Assembly (NCBI GenBank): GCA_021129535.1
Contig: JAJOLB010000028.1
Coordinates: 1-18,909, forward strand
Direction of reading: 5' to 3'
DNA from: Minisyncoccota bacterium
GTDB taxonomy: Bacteria > Patescibacteriota > Minisyncoccia > Phycocordibacterales > UBA1006
DNA length: 18,909 nucleotides
Position numbers and translations under genes: made by a program. Positions 1 through 6,570 of this stretch are shown one piece after another. The notes beneath the pieces were generated by a model. It ran no database searches. It had not been told where the DNA came from and worked only from the letters and a program-made list of their open reading frames with translations. The first letter of the stretch is position 1. Each line of letters begins with the position of its first letter.

Positions 1-23
1 CCACTAATGTATAATTAAAGTAT

Positions 24-43
24 ATATCTTTTTTTAAAGATAT
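24..43. other. AT-rich hairpin near window start
   Basis: ATATCTTT, four T, then AAAGATAT form an 8-bp stem. It could be the tail of a terminator for a gene to the left of the window, but no clean T-tract follows on the plus strand. Function unassigned. Confidence 0.25.
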
Positions 44-60
44 GATATTGCTATATATGT

Positions 61-150
61 ATGAATAAGGAATATATCACGCAATATAAGAATCAGTTAG
101 AAATAAAACGATACGTGAAAAGTACTATTCGTACTTATATTTTTGATTAG
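61..150 (+). pseudogene. Fragment resembling the N-terminus of a tyrosine recombinase
   Basis: A 29-codon frame starts at ATG 61 and ends in TAG at 148-150. It reads MNKEYITQYKNQLE, then IKRY, then KSTIRTYIF. The Y-x-x-x-L-E and K-S-T-I-x-T-Y pattern is typical of the SAM-like N-terminal core-binding domain of XerC/XerD-type integrases. No catalytic domain (R..K..HxxR..H..Y) follows in any frame, because all three frames hit stops within a few codons. It is therefore either a decayed remnant or a chance resemblance. The codons for STIRT contain the inverted repeat AAGTAC-TATTC-GTACTT (120-136). A TGn-TATATA extended -10-like site lies at 49-57, but it is only 3 bases from the ATG and so breaks the 6-7 base spacing seen elsewhere. 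Short length keeps confidence modest. Confidence 0.4.
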
Positions 151-200
151 TGATTAACTATTTTAGTATATCATAAAAAAACCCAAAATAATTTTTTAAA

Positions 201-650
201 TTAGTAGAGATTTTTAATGGCTCGCTCCGCCTCGCGTTTGCTGGTTCTGTTTTTCATATCTATACGTTTGTCATGCTGTTGTTTACCACGTGCAATGGCG
301 ATTTCAATTTTGATGAGGTTTTTTTTTGCATATATTCTGACCGGAACAATGGTTAATCCGCGCTGTTTTGTTTTCTCGCGCAGTTTTTCAATCTGTTTTT
401 TATGCAGCAACAGTTTCCGTTGCCTGTACGTATCAACATTTTCATATCGTTTATGTCCAGGTTGGAAATGGGGCAGGTGACACGACGTTAGAAAAACCTC
501 GCCATTGTTGGTGGTGATGTAGGCTTCTTTTAATGAGCCGTGTTTTGCACGCAAGGTTTTAACCTCTGAACCATTCAACTGTAATCCAGCCTCAAAGGTA
601 TCTAGTACTTCGTAGCTGTGATGTAATTTTTTATTAACGAGTAAATTCAT
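201..650 (-). CDS. smpB: SsrA-binding protein SmpB (tmRNA chaperone)
   Basis: SmpB binds the tRNA-like end of tmRNA and brings it to stalled ribosomes for trans-translation in the cytoplasm. The 149-residue product matches the family in length and order: N-terminal NKKLHHSYEV, then TFEAGLQLNGSEVKTLRA, then RQRKLLL, and the near-invariant ARGKQQHDKR close to the basic C-terminal tail that enters the decoding channel. The frame stays open further upstream, into ftsH on the other strand, but ATG 650 is chosen for two reasons: the family begins here, and a TATAAT lies exactly 6 bases before it. It is the only main gene on the minus strand and is divergent from ftsH. No clear intrinsic terminator is visible downstream. 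The tmRNA gene is not in this window. Confidence 0.97.
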   Translation of the reverse strand: MNLLVNKKLHHSYEVLDTFEAGLQLNGSEVKTLRAKHGSLKEAYITTNNGEVFLTSCHLPHFQPGHKRYENVDTYRQRKLLLHKKQIEKLREKTKQRGLTIVPVRIYAKKNLIKIEIAIARGKQQHDKRIDMKNRTSKREAERAIKNLY

Positions 651-662
651 GTCTTTATTATA
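651..662 (-). promoter_or_regulatory. smpB promoter -10, leaderless spacing
   Basis: On the minus strand TATAAT (662-657) is followed by AAAGAC and then the ATG at 650. The 6-base gap puts the expected transcription start at the start codon. There is no Shine-Dalgarno sequence. Confidence 0.75.
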
Positions 663-694
663 GGTAAATACAAGAAATAAAAAAGCATTTGTAT

Positions 695-728
695 TTGTGA
701 ATTTTAAAAGCCTTGCTATAATCAATCT
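695..728 (+). promoter_or_regulatory. ftsH promoter, extended -10, leaderless spacing
   Basis: TGC-TATAAT has its -10 hexamer at 717-722, 6 bases (CAATCT) before ATG 729. A possible -35, TTGTGA, lies at 695-700 with a 16-bp spacer. It is divergent from the smpB promoter about 54 bp away, so the two could share regulation. Confidence 0.75.
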
Positions 729-2654
729 ATGAAATTTAAATTCGAAAAAATTATAAACGGAAAGAATAAAAAAAGAGGTGGAAAGAAAAAACAACCAAGC
801 TTTATGATGCAGCTGGCAACATCTGTTATTATATTTATGGTTATAGGTGCTGTTTTGGATGCTGCATTTGGTGATAAGACTGATAATAAAATTACCTTAT
901 CAGAGTTAACAACTCTTGTGTCTGAAAATAAGGTTGAACAAATTTTAGTAAAAGGGGAATTACTAGATATTACCTTGTTGTCTGTTGATGGTGCGGAATC
1001 TGTTAAAAAAGAATCTAAAAAAGAGGTGGGAACCGCATTGTCACAAACATTGGTGAATTACGGCGTGACGCCTGAGGCTTTGTCATTATTAGATATAGAA
1101 ATTAACGAACCATCAGGTCTTGGGTATTGGCTTGGTATTATTTTGCCATTCTTGCTACCTCTGTTAATGCTGCTGTTTATTATTTGGTTTTTTATGAAAC
1201 AAATGAAGGGTGGAAATAAACAAGCAATGAGTTTTGGAAACTCAAAGGCACGTTTGATAAATCCAAAAGACAAGAAAAAACGTGTAACGTTTAAAAATGT
1301 TGCAGGGAATGCAAACGCAAAACAGGAGCTTGGTGAAATGGTGGAGTTTCTAAAAAATCCTAAAAAATTCATCGACATGGGTGCAAAAATTCCAAAGGGA
1401 GTTTTAATGACAGGTTTGCCTGGAACAGGAAAGACCTTGATGGCACGTGCCGTTGCTGGTGAGGCAAAGGTTCCATTTTTCTATCTATCAGGTTCAGATT
1501 TTGTTGAAATGTTTGTTGGTGTTGGTGCCTCACGTGTTCGTGATTTGTTTAAAATGGCAAAAAAAATGTCACCATCAATTATTTTTATTGATGAAATTGA
1601 TGCGGTTGGACGTTCACGTGGTGTTGGTATTGGTGGTGGAAATGATGAGCGTGAACAAACCTTGAACCAAATTTTGGTTGAAATGGATGGGTTTGAAGAA
1701 AGTGAAAAGGTTATCGTCATGGCGGCAACAAACCGTGATGATGTTTTGGATTCTGCACTGTTACGTCCAGGGCGATTCGACAGGCAGGTGCGTATTGAAT
1801 TACCAGATAGAAAAGACCGTCGTGCTATTTTAGACATTTACGCACAGAAAAAACCTTTGGCAAAAAATACTGATTTACAGGTTATCGCAGAACGGACTGC
1901 TGGATTTTCGGGGGCTGATCTAGAATCAATTATGAACGAGGCTACTATCATTGCGACAATGGCAGGCAAGAAAAAAATCTCCCAAGACCATCTGATTAAT
2001 GCCTTTGAAAAAGTTTTAATGGGACCAAAGAATAAATCACACCTTGCAGGAGAACATGAGAAACGTGTCACAGCCTATCACGAGGCTGGTCACGCTATTG
2101 TTGCATCTGTATTACCAGACGCTGACCCAGTTCACAAGGTAACGATTATTCCACGTGGACGTGCAGGTGGATTTACGATGAAATTACCCTTAGACGAGCG
2201 ACGGTTGCCGACACGAGCTGTTTATTATGATGATATTGCAATGGGATTAGGTGGATATGCTGCTGAAATGAAAATATTTAATGATATTACAACAGGTCCA
2301 TCAAACGATTTAAAGGTTGCAACAGCAACCGCACGCGACATGGTGACCAAATTTGGGATGTCAGATTCTATTGGTCCTATTGTGGTAACAGGTGAGGCTG
2401 CCAAAACTCTGTTTGGTGGGCAAGTTTCATCATCACAGCGTTCTGATAAGCTATTAGAAGAAATTGACGCAGAAATTAAATCCATTGTAGAAAATGGCTT
2501 GAAACGTGCAGAAATTGTTATTGACGATCACTACGATGCATTTGTTGATATTGCAGAAACATTATTAAAGGCTGAAACTTTGGAGCAAGCAGAATATAAT
2601 GAAATTCTGAAAAAACATGGAATTCCACTAAAGGAGTTAAAAAAAGTTATTTAA
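729..2654 (+). CDS. ftsH: ATP-dependent zinc metalloprotease FtsH
   Basis: FtsH is a hexameric membrane AAA+ protease that extracts and degrades misfolded membrane proteins and short-lived regulators. The 641-residue product has the full layout. It begins with a basic N-terminus, then TM1 (about 26-47), an extracytoplasmic domain (about 48-130) and TM2 (about 132-156). The AAA+ domain has Walker A at 229-236, Walker B with D288-E289, and a second-region-of-homology stretch ending RPGRFDRQ. The zinc peptidase has H451-E-A-G-H455 and the third ligand Asp in TTGPSNDLK. Walker A reads GLPGTGKT where the family usually has GPPGTGKT, a mild oddity that keeps the Lys and Thr. It is followed by a strong terminator and is probably monocistronic. 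Length is typical and function is near certain. Confidence 0.98.
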   Translation: MKFKFEKIINGKNKKRGGKKKQPSFMMQLATSVIIFMVIGAVLDAAFGDKTDNKITLSELTTLVSENKVEQILVKGELLDITLLSVDGAESVKKESKKEVGTALSQTLVNYGVTPEALSLLDIEINEPSGLGYWLGIILPFLLPLLMLLFIIWFFMKQMKGGNKQAMSFGNSKARLINPKDKKKRVTFKNVAGNANAKQELGEMVEFLKNPKKFIDMGAKIPKGVLMTGLPGTGKTLMARAVAGEAKVPFFYLSGSDFVEMFVGVGASRVRDLFKMAKKMSPSIIFIDEIDAVGRSRGVGIGGGNDEREQTLNQILVEMDGFEESEKVIVMAATNRDDVLDSALLRPGRFDRQVRIELPDRKDRRAILDIYAQKKPLAKNTDLQVIAERTAGFSGADLESIMNEATIIATMAGKKKISQDHLINAFEKVLMGPKNKSHLAGEHEKRVTAYHEAGHAIVASVLPDADPVHKVTIIPRGRAGGFTMKLPLDERRLPTRAVYYDDIAMGLGGYAAEMKIFNDITTGPSNDLKVATATARDMVTKFGMSDSIGPIVVTGEAAKTLFGGQVSSSQRSDKLLEEIDAEIKSIVENGLKRAEIVIDDHYDAFVDIAETLLKAETLEQAEYNEILKKHGIPLKELKKVI

Positions 2655-2684
2655 ATTAGAAAATATATTAAATATATAGATTCA

Positions 2685-2729
2685 TATTTGAAAAAGAGCG
2701 TGGGCTTTACTCACGCTCTTTTTCAAATA
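2685..2729 (+). terminator. Intrinsic terminator after ftsH
   Basis: An 18-bp stem pairs 2685-2702 (core GAAAAAGAGCGTG) with 2712-2729 (core CACGCTCTTTTTC) around a 9-base loop. The T-run is in the right arm. The stem is symmetric enough to work in both directions, and its right arm reaches into the -35 region of the next gene. Confidence 0.9.
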
Positions 2730-2740
2730 AAAATATCAGG

Positions 2741-2752
2741 TATACTTTATTT
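2741..2752 (+). promoter_or_regulatory. Channel gene promoter -10, leaderless spacing
   Basis: TATACT (2741-2746) is followed by TTATTT and ATG 2753, a 6-base gap with no Shine-Dalgarno sequence. The -35 region overlaps the right arm of the ftsH terminator. Confidence 0.7.
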
Positions 2753-3826
2753 ATGAAAAAAATTATTAAAATTTTATTACTAAGTCTTGTTTTTATTTCA
2801 ACATTACAAACAGCACAAGCAGAAAAAATAATCACGGTTGGAACCATTGAACGTGCTCCATTTATGATGAAGTCAGAAAATGGGAAATTATCTGGATTTT
2901 CAATTGATATTTGGGATGAAATTTCACAACGTCTAGGCATAAAATCAGAATTCAAGGAGGTTACTGTTTTTGGTGAAATGATAGATGCTGTTTCTCAAAA
3001 TAACGTTGATTTAGCTATAGCTAATATTTCCATAACCTCAGCACGAGAAAAAATAATGGATTATTCCCAGCCTATTTATGATTCAGGTTTGCAAATAATG
3101 ATTCCAAAAAATACAGGGAATATTTCATATTTACAAATTATTTGGGACTCAGGAATTATTAAATTTATTTTATTTGCATTATTATTACTCCTTGTTATTG
3201 CGCATGTTCTGTGGTTTTTTGAACGAGGTGTTGAGAATACACGTCACGATTATTTTCGTGATGATTATTTCGGTGGTGTATGGGATGCATTTTGGTGGGC
3301 ATTTATCATTATGACCATGGGTGGATTTGAGAACGAGGTTCCACATAAAATACTTAGTCGTATTCTGGCAATGGTTTGGATTACGGCAAGTTTATTTTTT
3401 GTCTCAATTCTAACGGCGAAAATTACCACCGCATTTACCGTTTCAGAACTACAAACACAAATTTCATCGTACGAGGATTTACATGGTAAAAAGGTTGGGA
3501 TTTCTGCTGGACCTACAGCACGAGACTTCCTTGAAAATAATAATATTTCTGTATATCGTGAGTATGATTTATTAGGTGAATTAATTAAAGACCTAGAGAA
3601 CGGTACATTAGACGCTGTAGTTCAAGATGCCCCAATCCTACAATATTATGCAGGTCATGAAGGACAGGGAAAGGTTCAAGTTGTTGGTGAAATATTCAAA
3701 CCTGAAAAATATGGAATTCTGTTTCCAGAAGGTTCAGATTTAAAGGAGTCTGTTGATCAAACATTAATAGAGATGAAGGAGGATGGAACCTACCAAGATA
3801 TTTTTGAAAAATATTTTATTAACTAA
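2753..3826 (+). CDS. GluR0-like ligand-gated ion channel (periplasmic-binding-protein/pore fusion)
   Basis: The 357-residue product has the topology of prokaryotic ionotropic glutamate receptors. A signal peptide (1-23, ending AQA) is followed by binding lobe S1 (about 24-130), TM1 (about 134-156), a re-entrant pore loop (about 176-197), the last TM (about 201-228) and lobe S2 (about 232-357). S1 has ISITSAREK with R98, matching the Arg that holds the ligand carboxylate. S2 has VVQDAP with D292, matching the acidic residue that holds the amino group. An amino-acid ligand is therefore likely. The final helix ends SILTAKITTAFTV, resembling the SYTANLAAF gating motif of iGluRs. Where GluR0 has the K+ filter TVGYGD, this protein has MGGFEN (189-194). 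It could also be annotated as an amino-acid ABC transporter binding protein, but the pore helices argue against that. It has its own promoter and terminator. Confidence 0.85.
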   Translation: MKKIIKILLLSLVFISTLQTAQAEKIITVGTIERAPFMMKSENGKLSGFSIDIWDEISQRLGIKSEFKEVTVFGEMIDAVSQNNVDLAIANISITSAREKIMDYSQPIYDSGLQIMIPKNTGNISYLQIIWDSGIIKFILFALLLLLVIAHVLWFFERGVENTRHDYFRDDYFGGVWDAFWWAFIIMTMGGFENEVPHKILSRILAMVWITASLFFVSILTAKITTAFTVSELQTQISSYEDLHGKKVGISAGPTARDFLENNNISVYREYDLLGELIKDLENGTLDAVVQDAPILQYYAGHEGQGKVQVVGEIFKPEKYGILFPEGSDLKESVDQTLIEMKEDGTYQDIFEKYFIN

Positions 3827-3918
3827 TATTTTTATTTCAAAAGTATTTATTATTCTTATTTTGTTCATTATTATGTATATGATTAAGAGAATATTAGATT
3901 ATAAAATATAATTCACGT

Positions 3919-3942
3919 AGAGTCTTAATATGACTCTTTTTT
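3919..3942 (+). terminator. Intrinsic terminator after the channel gene
   Basis: AGAGTC (3919-3924), a 7-base loop, then GACTCT (3932-3937) and a T-run. It lies about 90 bases past the stop, just before the abc-f promoter. The AT-rich stretch 3827-3918 holds no supported gene. Confidence 0.75.
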
Positions 3943-3958
3943 GTTTTCAAAATTAATG

Positions 3959-3971
3959 TAGAATGCTTTCT
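3959..3971 (+). promoter_or_regulatory. abc-f promoter -10 that decides the start codon
   Basis: TAGAAT (3959-3964) is followed by GCTTTCT and ATG 3972, a 7-base gap. An in-frame ATG at 3963 lies inside the -10 hexamer itself and would not be on the transcript, so 3972 is the better start. Confidence 0.6.
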
Positions 3972-5429
3972 ATGTCAAACAATGGATCAGTATTACGTTT
4001 CGAGGACGTAACCTTTAAATACTCGCATGTACACACCGTACTCGACGAGGTTAATTTCAATATTCGCCGTGGTGCAAAAATTACCCTGATGGGTCAAAAC
4101 GGTGCAGGGAAGTCGACATTATTCAAACTCATTATGGATGAGCTTGAGGTTTTTGAAGGTGAAATTCATCTGGCGAACAAAACGACCATTGCCATGGCAC
4201 GCCAGGTGATTCCACGTGACCAAATGAAATTAACACTACGAGAATATTTCGAGTCACAATTTGATGAAAAAATTTATGATATTGATCCCCGTATTGATAA
4301 TGTATTAGAAATTGTAAACTTAAAGGCTGACAAGGAAAAACTTATTCAGGACTATTCTGGTGGGCAACAAGCTCGAATTCTATTGGCCTCAGCATTAATT
4401 CAAAAGCCTGATATTTTATTGCTGGATGAACCAACAAACAACTTGGACACAGATGGAATTAATCATCTAACAGATTTTTTGGCTTCATATAATAAAACGG
4501 TGATTGTTATCTCCCATGATGCAGAATTTTTAAATGCATTCTCAACAGGAGTTTTGTATTTAGATGTGTTTACCCAGAAAATGGAATACTATGTTGGAAA
4601 CTATCACGATGTAGTAGAAGAAATTGGATTACGTGTAGCAAGTGAAAAACGTAAAAATGCACGACTAGAAAAATCTATTCAAGAGAAAAAGGACAAGGCA
4701 AATTTCTTTGCTAAAAAAGGTGGACGTCTTCGTGCTGTTGCAAAACAGATGAGGGACGATGTCGCAGATTTCGAAGACAATAAAGTGGACGTCAGACGTG
4801 AGGACAAAACCATTCGTAATTTTACTATTCCACATCAAAAGGAAATTACTGGTAAATTAATGCATATTAAATCCTATACACGAATGAATAACGGAAAGGA
4901 ACAGCGCCGTGATGCAAGTATCGATATTACAAAAGGGCACCACTTGCGAATTGTTGGACCAAACGGAATTGGTAAAACAACACTACTATCAAAAATGGCA
5001 GATAAAAACGATGAAGGTGTAGAAATGCATGATGATGTTCGTATTGGATATTATAGACAGGATTTTGCAGGTCTTGATTTTGAAAAAACAGTTTACAAGG
5101 AGCTTGCATCTGTAATGCCAATTTTGGACGAGCAAAAACTGCGTTCTGTTGCTGCTGGGTTTTTAATCACAAAGGAAATGATTTATTCAAAGGTTGGAAC
5201 CTTGTCAGAAGGGCAAAAAGGACTTGTAGCATTCGCACAATTGGTTCTGTTGGAGCCAGGCCTATTGGTTCTAGATGAGCCAACAAACCACATTAATTTC
5301 CGTCATTTACCTGTAATTGCGCAGGCACTGCATGATTATGCAGGTGGAATGATTGTTATTTCCCATGACGATGAGTTCATGGAAGATATCAGAATTGATG
5401 AAACTTTTGATTTAGCAAAAGCAAAGTAA
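3972..5429 (+). CDS. ABC-F family ATPase (ribosome-associated translation factor type)
   Basis: The protein has 485 residues, two ABC ATPase domains in one chain and no membrane segments. This is the layout of ABC-F proteins, which act at the ribosomal E site in elongation control or antibiotic protection. Domain 1 has Walker A GQNGAGKST (41-49), signature YSGGQQAR and Walker B LLLDEPTNNLD. A highly charged linker follows (about 220-275, with ARLEKSIQEKKDKANFF), fitting the P-site-tRNA interaction motif. Domain 2 has Walker A GPNGIGKTT (from about 329), a signature LSEGQKG in place of LSGGQ, and LDEPTNHIN in place of NHLD. Both catalytic Glu residues are kept. Subfamily (EttA, Uup, YbiT or resistance type) cannot be set by eye. 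ATG 3972 is preferred over 3963. It is flanked by its own promoter and terminator. Confidence 0.92.
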   Translation: MSNNGSVLRFEDVTFKYSHVHTVLDEVNFNIRRGAKITLMGQNGAGKSTLFKLIMDELEVFEGEIHLANKTTIAMARQVIPRDQMKLTLREYFESQFDEKIYDIDPRIDNVLEIVNLKADKEKLIQDYSGGQQARILLASALIQKPDILLLDEPTNNLDTDGINHLTDFLASYNKTVIVISHDAEFLNAFSTGVLYLDVFTQKMEYYVGNYHDVVEEIGLRVASEKRKNARLEKSIQEKKDKANFFAKKGGRLRAVAKQMRDDVADFEDNKVDVRREDKTIRNFTIPHQKEITGKLMHIKSYTRMNNGKEQRRDASIDITKGHHLRIVGPNGIGKTTLLSKMADKNDEGVEMHDDVRIGYYRQDFAGLDFEKTVYKELASVMPILDEQKLRSVAAGFLITKEMIYSKVGTLSEGQKGLVAFAQLVLLEPGLLVLDEPTNHINFRHLPVIAQALHDYAGGMIVISHDDEFMEDIRIDETFDLAKAK

Positions 5430-5450
5430 ACAAATAGAAAAAGTTTAAAT

Positions 5451-5480
5451 AAAAAGCACTAATTAAAACTAGTGCTTTTT
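5451..5480 (+). terminator. Intrinsic terminator after abc-f
   Basis: AAAAAGCACTA (5451-5461), an 8-base loop, then TAGTGCTTTTT (5470-5480). This is an 11-bp perfect stem with a T-run. Confidence 0.9.
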
Positions 5481-5526
5481 AGTTATTATATTTTTTTCCT
5501 TACTCGCAATGATAAGTCTATATTGC

Positions 5527-5538
5527 TATAATTACCTT
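5527..5538 (+). promoter_or_regulatory. Dehydrogenase promoter, extended -10, leaderless spacing
   Basis: TGC-TATAAT has its hexamer at 5527-5532, then TTACCT and ATG 5539, a 6-base gap. An upstream in-frame ATG at 5509 precedes the -10 and is rejected as the start. Confidence 0.75.
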
Positions 5539-6492
5539 ATGAATAAAAAAATCTATTTCGTAGAATTAAACAAAGGCGAAGAAAAATATATTTCTAATAA
5601 AAATTTAAATGCAGAATATTTTTATGAGCCTGTTTCAGAGAAAAATGTTGAACAAATTTCTGACGCAGAAATTATTTCAGCAATGGTTCATTCTGATTTT
5701 TCAGAATCAGTTTTAAAAAAACTACCAAATCTAAAAATGATTGCACTACGATCTGTTGGCTATAATAATGTTGACTTGAGATTTTGTGCAGAGCAGGGAA
5801 TAGTTGTATCGCACGTTCCAGACTATGGTTCGCATGCAATCGCAGAGCATGTTTTTGCATTATTATTATCATCTATTAGAAATATAGAAGTTGCAGAAGA
5901 AAATGTAGAAAATGGAATTTTTGATGAAAAAGGTCTTTGTGGAGAAACCTTGAAAGGAAAAACCATCGGTATTATTGGTACAGGGAAAATTGGTGCGCAT
6001 GTTTGTCGAATTGCGAGCCTTGGTTTTGGTATGAATGTTTTAGCTTTTGACGTTCATCAAAATTTAGAATTAGCAGAAAAATATAATTTCAAATATGTTG
6101 AGCTTGATGAAATCTATAAACAATCTCATGTAATTTCGTTACATGCACCATTGTTTCCATCAACAACACATATGATTAACAAGAAATCATTATTAAAAAT
6201 GAATGACGGAACTATTTTAATAAATACTTCACGAGGGAAATTAATCTGTACAGAAGACTTAGTCGCAGCATTAAAATCTGGAAAAATTGCAAAAGCACTA
6301 TTAGATGTTATTGAGAATGAAAATAACTTGAAAAAAGACAGAGAATTAATTCACATGGATAATGTTATTGTAACGCCGCATATTGCATACTATACACACG
6401 AGACCGTAGAAAATATGTATACAGGCTCAATTGAATCCATAAGTGAATACTTAAATAATAAGAAAATAAAAAATCAAATTTTTGGAAATTAA
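5539..6492 (+). CDS. D-isomer-specific 2-hydroxyacid dehydrogenase (D-lactate dehydrogenase-like)
   Basis: The enzyme should catalyse NAD-dependent interconversion of a 2-oxoacid and a D-2-hydroxyacid, most likely pyruvate and D-lactate, in the cytosol. The 317-residue product shows RSVGYNNVD in the substrate domain, a Rossmann GTGKIG (147-152), D171 at the end of the second strand (favouring NAD over NADP), and the catalytic triad R232 (in NTSRGK), E259 and H281 (in VTPHIAYYT). The YY after the catalytic His region and the overall pattern resemble the D-LDH branch rather than phosphoglycerate dehydrogenase. The exact substrate is not provable here. In a fermentative organism it would regenerate NAD+. 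The start at 5539 follows the -10 position. The gene is monocistronic, with its own terminator. Confidence 0.9.
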   Translation: MNKKIYFVELNKGEEKYISNKNLNAEYFYEPVSEKNVEQISDAEIISAMVHSDFSESVLKKLPNLKMIALRSVGYNNVDLRFCAEQGIVVSHVPDYGSHAIAEHVFALLLSSIRNIEVAEENVENGIFDEKGLCGETLKGKTIGIIGTGKIGAHVCRIASLGFGMNVLAFDVHQNLELAEKYNFKYVELDEIYKQSHVISLHAPLFPSTTHMINKKSLLKMNDGTILINTSRGKLICTEDLVAALKSGKIAKALLDVIENENNLKKDRELIHMDNVIVTPHIAYYTHETVENMYTGSIESISEYLNNKKIKNQIFGN

Positions 6493-6509
6493 TATAATGT
6501 ATTTTCTTT

Positions 6510-6538
6510 AAAAGACTTTTTATAAAAGAGTCTTTTTT
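6510..6538 (+). terminator. Intrinsic terminator after the dehydrogenase gene
   Basis: AAAAGACT (6510-6517) pairs with AGTCTTTT (6529-6536) around an 11-base loop that can partly pair, followed by T. It sits just upstream of the typA promoter. Confidence 0.8.
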
Positions 6539-6557
6539 ATTATATTTTTTATGTTAT

Positions 6558-6570
6558 TATAAACAGCATT
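6558..6570 (+). promoter_or_regulatory. typA promoter -10, leaderless spacing
   Basis: TATAAA (6558-6563) is followed by CAGCATT and ATG 6571, a 7-base gap with no Shine-Dalgarno sequence. Confidence 0.6.

Noticed and set aside
217..480. Plus-strand open frame of 87 codons
   Set aside because: Antisense shadow of smpB with no promoter pattern and no family resemblance.
651..794. N-terminal extension of smpB (open frame to 794)
   Set aside because: It would overlap the start of ftsH, include both promoters, and add residues unlike any SmpB; ATG 650 fits the family and the -10 spacing.
3963..3971. ATG at 3963 as start of the ABC-F gene
   Set aside because: It lies within the -10 hexamer TAGAAT; ATG 3972 has the 7-base spacing.
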